From contig JBHGNT010000001.1 in assembly GCA_043228905.1 (NCBI GenBank), positions 16,740,001 through 16,804,000 on the forward strand: DNA of 64,000 bases, written 5' to 3'. The stretch's first letter is position 1. Each line of letters starts with the position of its first letter. This document shows positions 53,852-64,000 of this stretch, in pieces. The stretch comes from Azolla caroliniana. Taxonomy: Eukaryota; Polypodiophyta. A model generated the notes under the pieces. The model had not been told where the DNA came from, ran no database searches, and saw only the letters and a program-made list of their open reading frames with translations. Position numbers and translations under genes: made by a program.

Positions 53852-54343
53852 GGAACAGATTCAGTCATTGCCCACCCACCTTGCCAAGGGTTGGAATATC
53901 CAGACCCCATGGTGATGACCAAGGGTGTCCTGTGTGTGAAGCAGCATGTATACACAATGTTGTTCCTGTGGAGCAGCCCTTGTCTACAGCAAAGAAAAGC
54001 AGAGAGCAGAGTTTTAATCAGAATATGAAGGAAGAAGCCAAAATCAGCGCTGCTCTGCTCTCAGTTTCAAGAAAACAATTAATAATGGAAAGACTTGACC
54101 TTGTCATCGAAAACTTTCCAGAAACATCCTCACCGAGAGCATCCACTCCTGCCTACAAAGAACACATCATCATCAACAGCATATTTACAAGGGATCAAAA
54201 AGTCGTGTTCAGTTAATCGCGGTCATACATACAACCAACCGCATAACTGATCACCACCACTAACGACCTCATGCGTCACACTCGGTTCAAACATAATAAT
54301 AAATAAGACTCCACGATCGATCTCAAATAAAGCTGGAACCAAC

Positions 54344-54532
54344 CCGAAAAAAGACCAAGCCTGGATTATGAAGATTGAAGATTTGGTCCAGTTTTTGGGA
54401 AAGCATTGCAATATAATAATCATCCCCTGTACAGTCAAGCAAGCTGGAACCATCATGAGACGTGCTTGTTCCATGTAGGTTGAATGTGACCACTCGATTA
54501 TCTTTCTTAAACAATCTAAGCATGCTTTCATT
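54344..54532 (-). pseudogene. Possible deacetylase-like exon
   Basis: An open stretch on the minus strand with an acceptor (ATCATGCAG) before 54532 and a possible donor (CGG/GTTGG) after 54344. It reads DNRVVTFNLHGTSTSHDG, then CTGDDYYIAMLSQKLDQIF and NPGLVFFRVG. The order 'RVxTFxLHG ... GTGDDxYL ... PxLVFxxxG' recalls the cyanobacterial/class IV-like histone deacetylase fold. The catalytic HxGNG-type exon was not found, and the final motif lacks the usual aspartate. Likely a gene fragment or pseudogene. The 55737-57539 gene lies upstream on the same strand. Confidence 0.35.
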
Positions 54533-55736
54533 CTGCATGATTTGAAAACAAACAGAAGATTTAGCACTGATACGACTGGAATTCTGCTTTAAATTCTCAA
54601 AGACCTTTCATTCATTATTGAGCTGCGAGCATATACCTCCATGTTGCATGCTACCTGGCATGCCTCTGAATGCAAATGCAAATGTATAAGCAACAGTATA
54701 TGCAATGTATTCGAGTGATTCCGAGAGAAAGGTTAGAGTTTTGTGTGCAATCTTCTTCTTTTGTGCTTGGTCCCTGACCATCCTTGTTTAGGTTGTTCAT
54801 AGGCACACATGTGACATTTTGACAATTCACATCTACCTGTGGGGCCAATCCGATGGTATAAGCCCCAACCAATGAAATATTATATGATGGACTCCCACTT
54901 GGCTATAACTATTTAGGTACCAAGAACCACAGTTCCTTCCCCCTTCCCCCTTCCCCCCATAGAGCTAAGCCATAGTGAGCCTAATTACACATGTACGGTG
55001 CTACTTGAGCACATTCCCTGCAATGGCAGGGCTACTATGTATATGATTATGCTGTAAGGGAAGAACAGGTGTTTGAACTTAAAACACATCCAATCCATGC
55101 TATGTAGATATGGGCTTCTTTTGTGATGTAGCTTTGAAGCACTTAATTATTATCATACAGACATCCCTAGCTTCAAACTCGGTTATTCTTTTTGGTTTAT
55201 TACCATTTTGACTCACTCCTTTTATTCTGTCTATCTCATTTTGCTCACTTGCAAAAATGCACCCTTAACTTGTAAGACCTTGTGCTGTTTGAAACATCAA
55301 TATGTCAACCGCATTGAATCAGCTGCACCATCATTTTTTGAATACTCATGATTTCATGCAGTTTGTTTTTGTTCATTGAAACTGGTCATGAACCCATCTA
55401 GTGGCGCCATTAAAGTTTCATTATGATCAAGATGTAAGTTGAAACAAACACATGGACATCAACATACATATTGTCGCTCATTAGGTCTTGTTGCGTTGTC
55501 GACGACATGGGAAAGTAAAGTTGAAAATGTTCATTGCTGTGTTTTTGTTTTTGCAAGTTGAGTGGAACAATGACATTATTAGAAAATGTATAGTGAAGAT
55601 TGGGCTTGCCTGATACACGTCAAGATTGATAACTAGCACAGGCCTTTTTGAGTTGCAAATTTGGGGATAACACTGCAGGGCAACAGATGTAGCTACTGCA
55701 ATGTCGTCGAATATTCCTGTAACATAAAATGATTTC
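54533..55736. other. Intergenic, no gene seen
   Basis: A/T-rich DNA without long frames or repeats in common with the rest of the window. A minus-strand segment near 54830-54870 (GAYTIGLAPQ followed by a GTAGATG donor-like site) could be another exon, but nothing supports it. Confidence 0.4.
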
Positions 55737-57539
55737 TCAGTTTGAAAATCTCACTGATTTTTCATCCTCAACAGGTATAGGTTTGCATTGTATCAAAGTA
55801 CCAGATGGAACCAAATGATACCCCTTCACAAGGTTTAAGAAACCATGCCCACTTATATTTGCTGATGCCAAACGTAATCCAAGCATTACAACATGCATGG
55901 CTGCTATAGTTCCCCTGCCGGAAAGAAGAAAGAAAGATTTTTATGCTTTTAGGCATGAATATGCCGAGACTTGTCACATTTTGTTAATCCATGAGTATGT
56001 AGAGAGAGAGAGAGAGAAAGGGAAAGAAAGAAAGCTGTACCCTGTTGAAGCACGTGACCTAGTAACGAGCTCATGACTGCATTCGAAATCGAGTTGATGC
56101 AACTTCTCTTTATTCCATTCTCTATCAATCAAATTTTTTATATAACTGTAGCAATGAGAAAGAAAAAAGTAGATGAGCGTTTCTGTATGATTGATCAATG
56201 AAGCTATGAACACATGAGATAGAGAGAAAGAAAGAAAGCCAACTTTTCTTTCCCTTTGTACAGATACCATTCATCATATACCAGACAAAGTTCTTGGGGA
56301 AAGGCCAGTGGTGAAGGCAATGTGGTGAGAAGGTTTTGGGAAGCAGCATCATCGATCTCGAGTAATAATCTAGTGGCCTGACACCTGTAACACATAGGAA
56401 CAGCACTCTTGGTAAGAGATTTTGCTCAGCACCTGAATCCGGACACATTAAACTCTGAAATTGCCCTCGGTTTTTCTTATCACCCCGAGCTGCCCATATT
56501 ATTAGTGCAACAGGTGTTTGTGGCATTTGGAGAAATAAGGATAAACTCGGGGGCATTTGGGAGGTTTCTTTTGGACGAATCTATAAGGCCAACAATATCC
56601 TCAGTATTAACTGCAATTGAAGATGTAACTGGAGAGACATCCACTTTTATGTGAGTTCCACTTTCAGCTACATTATTACCCCTACTGTTAATATAGCTAG
56701 TAAGGCTATATTATTACTATTCTGTTAATCTCATGGCAGATGATGCAGTGAAGGTGTTTGGAACCAGAAAATATACAAGAACAGAGTAATACTTGTCAAG
56801 GCCCTGGAATGTGGGTAAGCTATGGTGGTCGGAGTAGAATGCTACCAAATCCATTCCTTTGTCAATGGAAGAAGCTTTTCTTTTAGTCTCAGTTATCACC
56901 ATATCATCCATTAAAGAGACATCTGAGGTTGAACTTTCCAAATCTCTTTCATTTACTGCTAAACATCTAGCCCGAAAAGACATGAACGAAGATCAGCTCA
57001 TAGTACATATAGAGATTGAACAGAATAAAAGAAATTACAAAATCAAATAGGCTATTATTATGTTAGAAATTAATAACAAAACAACTAAAGAAGTGGCAAA
57101 TAAAAGACATGAACGAAAGAGAAATCAGCACATCAGGAAGAGATGGAGCAGAAATGAGCAACTATGGGTTTCACTGCGGAATAGAGAGAAAAGCCTGTAC
57201 TATGAGGCGAGAAACCCTGTACTATGAAGTCAAGATCCCAAAGGGGATTAACAAAATGAAGACATACAGTTTGGACGACGCTGTTTTTGCAAGAAAAACT
57301 CCGTATTCATAACAATCAAAATGAGCAGAGAAATAAGGAAGGAGTCAAGGATGAGAATTCACACACCTTGGGATAGAAAGGAGGCCACGAGGATGAAGGA
57401 TGTGAGGTTGCGACAGTTGGGCTGAGAGCTTTTGGGGAGAAGAAGTGGACTTGAAATTGTCAAGGATGGGCAATGGAGCAGAGGAGAGGAAGAAACTCCT
57501 GCTGCTGCTGCTGCTGCTGCAGTAGTAGATATTGGCCAT
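55737..57539 (-). CDS. Five-exon gene, putative plastid protein
   Basis: Exons by my model: 57539-57367, 56966-56793, 56684-56484, 56384-56268, 55914-55737; 843 coding bases, 280 residues. Every intron starts GT and ends AG and all four are phase 2. The frame stays open across every join and ends TGA at 55737-55739. The N-terminus (MANIYYCSSSSSSRSFFLSS, then KSTSSPQKLSAQLS) is Ser-rich and poor in acidic residues, like a chloroplast transit peptide. Later blocks: LAVNERDLESSTSDVSLMDD, TRLLLEIDDAASQNLL, PQELCLVYDEW, AAMHVVMLGLRLASANISG, GYHLVPSGTLIQCKPIP. I do not recognise the family. Exon 3 is the least certain. A (GA)n tract lies nine bases before the ATG, probably in the 5' UTR. Confidence 0.6.
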
Positions 57540-57544
57540 GAATG

Positions 57545-57547
<3 letters not shown>

Positions 57548-57577
<30 letters not shown>
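57548..57577. repeat. (CT)15 microsatellite near start codon
   Basis: Reads (GA)n on the gene's strand, within the likely 5' UTR of the gene at 55737-57539. A (CTG)8 run inside exon 1 (57499-57521) encodes part of its Ser stretch. Confidence 0.95.
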
Positions 57578-57579
<2 letters not shown>

Positions 57580-58155
57580 AATGTAGTGATTACAATCGAT
57601 GGATGGAATATGTATGTGAACGAATCAATATTTAATCAGTCAAATGAATCAATGAAGGGTTCCCATGACAGTCCATCCCTCAATCGCTATCGCTATCTCT
57701 ATCTCTATCTCTATCTCTATCTCTATCTCTTATGGATGGACCTATCTATATCTATCTATATATAATATAATAGGGAAAAGTACCAGGGGTATATATATAT
57801 ACATAGATTGACCCATGCGTGATATGCGTGGTATTCGGCATCCTCAATATTCGTAATATTCGAGAATATAAAATTGCTCCAAGAATATTATAAAACCATT
57901 CGTTTATGGAAAATAAATTTACATAATAAAAATTATTCAATTCACTTAAAAAAAGAAGGAAAATAAATTTACATAATAAAAATTATTCAATTCACTTAAA
58001 AATCACCAATTAATAGAAAAATGGAAGGTCTTCAAAATCACACTAACATAAGAAAGAAAAGTTTTAATTAAAGCGACTATGAGTCGTTATATTCTAATTT
58101 CTAAGTTCTAACTTCTAACTTCTAACTTCTAAGTAATGCTTCGAAATTTAAGAGT
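57578..58155. other. Spacer with microsatellite and 50-bp repeat
   Basis: Holds (CTATCT)n at 57685-57730, TA-rich runs near 57790, and two adjacent copies of a 50-bp A/T-rich unit (57908-57957 and from 57958, AAAATAAATTTACATAAT). No gene seen. The end of the hAT element may lie here, but I found no clear terminal inverted repeat. Confidence 0.6.
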
Positions 58156-60207
58156 TTATGCACTATCACATTCATCATCCGTATCTTCAAGCTCATCCCT
58201 AATGTCCTTATGAGCTTCATTTTCATCAATAGCTTGATTTTGCATTCTCAAAAGTCTCTCATCATCTTCTTCTTTGTTGATCATATCTAATATTGCTTCA
58301 ATTAGGCATAATCCCCCTTCCTTTATTCTTCTAATGAGACAATGATTTGTATGTATGTAAACCAATTTCTCAACATGAGCATGAGTCAATCTATTTCTTT
58401 TTTTTGTATGTATCGATGAGAATGTACTCCAATTTCTTTCACAAGAAGATGCACATGAACCTTGAGAAAGCACACGAATTGCAAGCCTTTTTAAGTTTGG
58501 AGTGCTTGCTCCAAATGTTTCTCACCACTTAATTGCATCATGCATTCTAGTTGGATCATTTGCCATAGGAACTTGAAATGAACTCTTTTGTTGAGTTTTA
58601 TAAGCATAGAATTCATCTAATAAAACACCACATAAAGTTATATCACCATTAGTATACCGCATAATAGTTTCCATCCAACTTGTATTCAGCTTCTCATCAA
58701 TATCTTGAATTTTTTCTCTCCAAATTGGATGCAAAATAAAGCCAGTTGCATGCAATGATGAATGTAGCATTGTCCATCTTTGCATACATATTCCCCGAAT
58801 TTCATCTAGCAATAAACAATCTACATCTTCAATGTGGTTTATTTCTTCTATCATACGATGAGTACATTCATAAATTAAACCCATGGTTGCACCTTCTCTA
58901 TCTGCCAATCTAAGAACTTTTAGGATAGGCTTGCATATCTTTACGATCTTCTTTATATTTGCCCAAAAAGAAGCATCAAGTATAATTGAAACTATTTCTT
59001 CTCCTAGTTGTGTTTTTGATCCTTTCCATTGACACCATTGTTCACTAACCACCATTCTTCTTAATCCACCTTTGACTCTATCATCCAATAAGTTTGACAA
59101 CATGATAAAACTATAGGCAAATCTAGTAGTGGAGGGCTTTAACAATTCTTTCTCACTAAACTTACGAAACATTGCCAAAGAATATTGTTTTCGTGTAATA
59201 AACACGATTACCTTTGTAGCTAATTTCAAAACATCATGAACCCAAGCACATTTTCCAATATCTTCAAACAACAAATCGATGCAATGACATGTGCATCTGG
59301 TAAAAAAGAGCATGGGCCACTCTTTCTCTATCATCCTCCCAACTACTACACAATTAGTTGCATTGTCCATACAAACTTGCACAACATTTGATGGGCCAAT
59401 ATCAAGAATAACATCCTTTAAAATCTTAAAGATATACTCTCCCGATTTATATTCTCCACTAGTGTCAACTGATTTCAGAAACACAGTGCCATACGCAGAA
59501 GTAGCCATGACATTAATTATTGGTCTATTCTTGGTATCTGACCAACCATTGCTCACAACAGTGCATCCAATAGTTTTCCATTTTTCTCTAATTTGCATAA
59601 TCTCATTTTCAACATATTTCACCTCTTCATTCAAGTGCCTTTTGCGCAATTGATAAGGAGATGGTGGCTCATAAGACAACCCAACAACTGCCACAACTTT
59701 TATTAATTCACGAAAATATGTACTTCCCACTTTTACATCCGGTATATCCTCTACAAAGAAAAACCTCCTAATTGCTTCATCAACATTTTTATCAAGTTGT
59801 TTTTGCCATAACATCTTCAAAGGTTCAACATTGTCTACTTTCATCTTTTTACTTATTGATGCATTACCAAATGATGATGAAGACATTTCATTGATAGATG
59901 TTGATTCCACATTCATATCAACATTTGTGCTACAATTTTCAGCATTGCATTCCATTGATGACTCATCATTCATGTCAACATTTGCACAACCAGATACCAT
60001 TTTTTGTACTTCAACTTTTATAACAACATCAATTTGACGACATTTGTCAACACCTGAACCTTTCAAGCCCAACAAGTGAGCTCTGATTCGAAAGGGGCCA
60101 CCAACAAATACATGGTGACAATGATTGCATTGAACAACTGGCATACCCTTATCATGTTTTCTCAAAACGACCACATTATTCCATTCGAAGCTCTTTTGTT
60201 TCACCAT
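58156..60207 (-). pseudogene. hAT transposase with one stop codon
   Basis: One frame of 684 codons from the ATG at 60207, broken only by TGA at 58522-58524 where hAT proteins usually have a second Trp (the text reads IKW, stop, ETFG). Domains: BED zinc finger near residues 25-60 (CNHCHHVFVGGPFRIRAH), DUF659 core with NGWSD at about 220, CMDNATN at about 278 and the CTCHCIDLL box at about 305, a candidate catalytic Glu at about 451 (IYECTHRMIEE), and after the stop the C-terminal dimerisation region (SCERNWSTFSSIHTKKRNRL). It ends in an acidic tail (DELEDTDDECDSA). Single intronless frame. Recently inactivated, or an allele or sequencing difference. Confidence 0.92.
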
Positions 60208-60501
60208 TTAGTAAATTAACCTTCAACTGATCCTGAAAGAGATTAATTTGATACCTAAAAATGAATTAAAACCTTTCTTATCCAAAATCTTCATTAATCC
60301 CACCTCTAATTAAAATTTATTATGATTGCATAATCCTACAATGCTAGCATGAATAAATCACAGAAGATTGGACAACATTGAGATGAGAAGAGAGACTTAA
60401 TGAGCTTTGCCAAAACCCTAATTTTTTGGGAAAAATTTTAAGAGACTTTTTGATCCAAAATCTTCATTAATCCGACCTCTAATTAAAATCTAATTAAGTT
60501 T
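60208..60501. repeat. Spacer with partial 173-bp direct repeat
   Basis: TCCAAAATCTTCATTAATCC and the next 23 bases occur at 60281-60323 and 60454-60496 with three differences. The C2 LTR starts five bases after the second copy. May belong to the hAT end or be a local duplication cut by the LTR. Confidence 0.7.
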
Positions 60502-60894
60502 TGTTGAGAGACAAGCTCAACATCGGCCGGATCGGCTGAAGAAGCCGAGGACTGGATCGGTTGGGACCGATCGGTTAGGCCGAGTGCGTAAACCGGGAGG
60601 CCGTTAGGAAAGATATTCTGTGAGGAATATATTTGGGAGTTAGTGTAGGAGCTCTTAATGAGCCTTGAAGTACTGTCAGTCCTTCGAGGACTTGTATAAA
60701 AGTGTTCATGGAACACACATATGTATAGAGTTGTGAATCGAGATTTTGTTATGGTGGAATATAGTTCTTGTGTTCTCTCTCACTCTCTCTCTCTCTCTCC
60801 TACGTATACTGCGTAAGCTCAAGCTCTCCATTAAACCTGAGTTTTCTTCCTTCTGTTCTGTCTTTATACTTGCTTCTGCACGCTACTTTTTACA
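60502..60894 (+). repeat. 5' LTR of right-edge C2 copia
   Basis: TGTTGAGAGACAAGCTCAAC to CTTTTTACA, 393 bp, with TATA TTGTATAAAAG near 60690 and a CT-rich stretch at 60774-60800. The primer site TGGTATCAGAGCGCGAGG follows at 60895-60912. Confidence 0.88.
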
Positions 60895-60912
60895 TGGTAT
60901 CAGAGCGCGAGG
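60895..60912 (+). promoter_or_regulatory. tRNA-iMet primer site of right-edge C2
   Basis: TGGTATCAGAGCGCGAGG immediately after the LTR, identical to the site at 19216. Confidence 0.92.
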
Positions 60913-60966
60913 GTTGAGAACCTCTCTGCAGCCGACACAGCTTGAGGAAGAAGAACAAGAAGAACG

Positions 60967-61872
60967 ATGGATAGAGGCATGGCGAGCTCGCTTCCAACAG
61001 AGAAGCTCGACAGAACCAACTACGCGTCTTGGTCTTACAAGATGCACCAGTACCTGCTCGGGCACGACTACTGGAGTTATGTCGAAGGAGCTAATGACGC
61101 GGCACCCGAATCGACACACAAAGACTTCCCGTCGTGGGAGCAATCGGCGAGCAGGGTATTGTACTGCTTCGCGTTGTGTGTGGGCGAACAGCTATTGAGC
61201 TATGTTCGGGATGCAAAGACGCCGAAGGGTGCGTGGAAAAATCTGAAGAAGATTTTCGCCGCGAGCACCACAGCCAGGAAGCTTCAGCTCCGACAGGAGT
61301 TGAGCAACCTACGACAACGCGACTTGTCGGTGGCGGACTATACCTCGAAGATCAAGGATATCTATGACTCCCTCGCCTCCATAGAGGTGAACATCGAGGA
61401 GAGTGAGATGGTCCAGATCTGTCTCGGAGGTTTGGCGTCGAAGTTCGGAGTGTTCCGAATGGCTGTGTGTACCCAGGAGAATACGTCGTCCTTTTTCGAC
61501 TTACAGTCGATGCTCCTGGTAGAGGAGAACCACGCAGGTGCGTCGACGAGCACGCACACCGACAACAAGATGTTGTACATGGAGGGAGAAAGGCCCCGTG
61601 GTCGTGGCGGACGAGGCGAGTCGGTATGCAATGGAAGCTGCCGACGAGATCAAGGAAGAAGGCACCGAAGTGATGCCGACAGCAGCTCTGGACCCTTCGG
61701 AAACAGGGGGAGTCGAAGCGATGAGAACCGGCAAGGGAAGCCCATCGCGGAGTGCTGGTACTGTGGCAAGAAAGGCCACAGGGAAAGTGAGTGCTGGAAG
61801 AAGCGCGCCGATTCGGAGAGAACCGGTTCCGGAAACGGCTCCGGACATATCGACAAGGGAAATTGGCAGTGA
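60967..61872 (+). CDS. C2 copia gag
   Basis: 301 residues starting MDRGMASSLPTEKLDRTNYA at the first ATG after the primer site. The UBN2-like capsid runs to about 190 (DYWSYVEGAND, RQRDLSVADYTSKIKDIYDS, EMVQICLGGLASKFG), then an Arg/Gly-rich basic stretch (RPRGRGGRGE) and a CCHC knuckle at 263-276 (CWYCGKKGHRESEC). The frame closes at TGA 61870-61872, while similarity to other copies continues in the same frame into protease, so this TGA separates gag from pol. Whether it is a mutation or a readthrough stop is open. Confidence 0.9.
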   Translation: MDRGMASSLPTEKLDRTNYASWSYKMHQYLLGHDYWSYVEGANDAAPESTHKDFPSWEQSASRVLYCFALCVGEQLLSYVRDAKTPKGAWKNLKKIFAASTTARKLQLRQELSNLRQRDLSVADYTSKIKDIYDSLASIEVNIEESEMVQICLGGLASKFGVFRMAVCTQENTSSFFDLQSMLLVEENHAGASTSTHTDNKMLYMEGERPRGRGGRGESVCNGSCRRDQGRRHRSDADSSSGPFGNRGSRSDENRQGKPIAECWYCGKKGHRESECWKKRADSERTGSGNGSGHIDKGNWQ

Positions 61873-63362
61873 TCGCACTACGTCGAAGACTCCGGGGGAG
61901 CCGGAGAAGGGTCTGCCTTCGTGACGAGACACGAAGCAAACTCAATGAAACAGACCACCCCGAGATCGGACGAGGTGTGGTACGTAGACTCCGGCGCGTC
62001 AAACCACATGACGAGCCATAAGGAGTGGTTCTCGTACTTTGAAAAACCGATACAACCTGGAGTAGTCGCAACTGGAGACGACACTCCGCATCTGATCGCG
62101 AATGTCGGAGAAGTTCCCCTTAGCCATGTCGGGCAGAAAGGGAAACTCATGAACGTGCTGCACGTTCCGACAATCACGAAGAACTTGGTCTCGGTTGGAC
62201 AGATCGTCAAGCAAGGGATGGAGGTTCGGTTTACACACCTCGGGTGCTTCATTGAGGAAGAAGGCCGTGTGATTGCGCAAGGGCGCAGAGACAGGAGGCG
62301 ACAATCACAAAGAACTTGGTCTTGGTTGGACAGATCGTCGACCAAGGGATGGAGGTTCGGTTTACACACCTCGGGTGCTTCATTGAGGAAGAAGGCCATG
62401 TGATTGCGCAAGGGCGCAGAGACGGGAGGATGTTCATCCTCGACTCCACTGACGGCGGCACCGCAATGTTCGCGAAGGGACAAAAATACGAGTCGGACAT
62501 CGACTTGTGGCACAAGCGGATAGGCCACGTCAACTACCAGCGGCTTCAAGATCTGCAAATGAAACAGGTAGTGTTCGGATTGCCCAAATTTAGTGGTCGG
62601 AAGACACAAATTTGTGAAGCCTGCCAACTCGGGAAGCAACACCGACTTCCCTTCCCCAACGAGCGAAACCGGAGTCGGAACAAGCTTGACCTTATACACT
62701 TCGATGTGTGGGGGCCAGCACAAAACGTTAGTCTTGGCGGGAGCCGATATTTCATCTCCTTCATTGACGACCACACTCGGCACACGTGGATCTACCTCAT
62801 TGAGAGGAAGAGCGAAGTCTTCGACTGTTTCCGGGGCCTCAAAGGGTTTGTGGAAACGGAAACGGGACGAAAGATCAAGTGCCTGCGGTCGGATGGTGGG
62901 AAAGAGTACTTTTCCGGTCAATTAAACGGTTACCTACAACAAATGGGAATTCGGCGCGAATTCAGTTGTAGATACACGCCGAAGCAGAACGACGTGGCCG
63001 AGAGGAAGAATCGGTCAGTTGTGGAAGCGGCACGGGCAATGCTGGAGGAGAAGAGCTTGCCCAAGTTCTACTGGGCCGAGGCGGTAAGGACCGCGGTATA
63101 CATCCAGAACCGGATCGGAGACAAAGTGTCAGCGCACGAGCTATATTTCGGAACGAAGCCGAACTTACGACACTTGAGGGTGTTCGGTAGCATTGCGTAT
63201 GTGCATGTACCGAAGGAGAAAAGGAGGAAGTTGGACGCAAAGGCCGAGAAATGCATCTTGGTCGGTTACTCGGACGAGCAGAAGGGTTATAAGTGCTATA
63301 ACCCTCGCACCAAACAAGCGCGTGTTAGCCGCGACATTGTGGTTGACGAGTTCGCGTCCTAG
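61873..63362 (+). pseudogene. C2 copia protease and integrase
   Basis: In frame with gag after the TGA: protease VWYVDSGASNHMTSHKEWF, then VLHVPTITKNLVSVGQIV. A 131-bp tandem duplication (62169-62430) shifts the frame. The second frame (62316-63362) carries integrase: DLWHKRIGHVNYQRLQ and CEACQLGKQHR zinc region, HFDVWGPAQN, RSDGGKEYFSGQ, QNDVAERKNRS and VFGSIAYVHVPKEKRR. It ends TAG at 63360. Catalytic Asp-Asp-Glu positions are kept. Confidence 0.9.
62169..62430 (+). repeat. 131-bp tandem duplication in C2 pol
   Basis: Copies start GACAATCAC at 62169 and 62300 and share AGAACTTGGTCT and the later GGTTTACACACCTCGGG. Differences such as CAAGCAAGG against CGACCAAGG show it is not brand-new. 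Confidence 0.92.
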
Positions 63363-64000
63363 TACCAGCCCCCGACTCCGAACCCCGACTCCAATCCGTG
63401 TTCTGACAATGAGGTCAGTGAGGCCGAGTTGCCTCTGGATGAGCCCGAAATCGAGACCCGCGAAGAGAGTCCGATTTCACTCCGTTTAAGTGGACCGATT
63501 GGACGACTGAGTCGGTGTGATCAGTCCGATGAAGAGCTGGCGAGTAGTGGAGACTCGGCCGTGCATTCCCCGCGCAGGAAGCTGAGGAGACAGCTTACGC
63601 GCAAATAGAAAGGGAAGAAGAAGGTATCGGATTCCGGCACGGATAAGAACGAGTCAGACTGACGCGAGTCCGACTCCGAGGGAACCGGTGACGGGTCGGT
63701 CTTTAAAGGTGAAGGCCGCGTCGACTGAGAAGGCCTCGACATCGGCTAATGTGAGATTACGCCGATCTACCCGCCAGAAGAATCCTGTTTTGTGGTTCGG
63801 ATACAACGAGTACATGGCGCATCATTATGCGTACATGACCCGTGTAGCGGAAGTGCGTGAGCCAGAGAGCTACGCAGAAGCGGCGAAGGACGCAAATTGG
63901 CGCGCCATGATGGAGGAAGAGATGCACGCATTGGCGGAGAACGAGACCTGGGACCTGGTTGATGCACCGAAGGGTGTGAAGCCGATCGGGTGTAGATGGG
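63363..64000 (+). pseudogene. C2 copia linker and start of RT
   Basis: An acidic linker with stops (TAG at 63606, TGA at 63661), then in another frame HHYAYMTRVAEVREPESYAE and EEEMHALAENETWDLVD, the start of copia reverse transcriptase. The element runs past the right edge. Confidence 0.85.

Noticed and set aside
56409-56654. 81-codon plus-strand frame opposite exons 3 and 4
   Set aside because: Although open, the minus-strand exons join in phase with GT-AG borders and extend a longer protein, so I kept the minus-strand gene.
60746-61198. 150-codon frame across the C2 LTR end
   Set aside because: Crosses LTR, primer site and gag in the wrong frame; the gag frame from 60967 is clearly the coding one.

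Overview
This window looks like nuclear DNA of a land plant, made mostly of nested and broken LTR retrotransposons. Signs of a plant are tRNA-iMet primer sites (TGGTATCAGAGC) in Ty1/copia elements, a plant-type BED/DUF659 hAT transposase, a spliced gene with a likely plastid transit peptide, and long microsatellites. Two gypsy gag types (called G1 and G3 here) remind me of elements known from mosses, lycophytes, ferns and fungi more than of common angiosperm elements. A seed-free plant or gymnosperm is therefore possible, but this is only an inference.

Five LTR families are named here for reference: G1, G2 and G3 (Ty3/gypsy), C1 (Tork/Tnt1-like copia) and C2 (second copia, LTR starting TGTTGAG). 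Layout: 1-974, 3' end of a plus-strand G1, set in an older G1 (975-3239) that is itself set in a minus-strand C2 (3240-5732). 5733-6022, LTR-like L3. 6121-11264, minus-strand G2 lacking its 5' half, fused to a minus-strand G1 (11265-16768). 16769-17831, G3 gag. 17832-19208, minus-strand C2 with a second L3 copy in its gag, back to back with a plus-strand C2 (19209-21978). 21979-26279, minus-strand G1. 26280-32444, two minus-strand C1 copies. 32445-33326, an unassigned LTR and leader. 33327-52558, plus-strand C2 whose integrase holds a complete-length G2 (35098-49890, duplication ATCTG), which in turn holds a young complete C1 (40135-45537, duplication GGTGG).

From 52559 to 60501 the DNA is lower-copy: a dense microsatellite cluster, a possible deacetylase-like exon, a five-exon gene on the minus strand (55737-57539) for a putative plastid protein, and a hAT transposase broken by one stop codon. 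A further plus-strand C2 starts at 60502 and runs off the right edge.

Only the C1 at 40135-45537 has an unbroken gag-pol frame and nearly identical LTRs, so it is the best candidate for recent activity. The most unusual item is a third ORF in G2, downstream of pol and in the sense direction. It encodes a protein of about 890 residues with a conserved N-terminal domain, a long coiled coil and an acidic/glutamine-rich tail. It is intact in the minus-strand G2 copy and present, broken, in the plus-strand copy.
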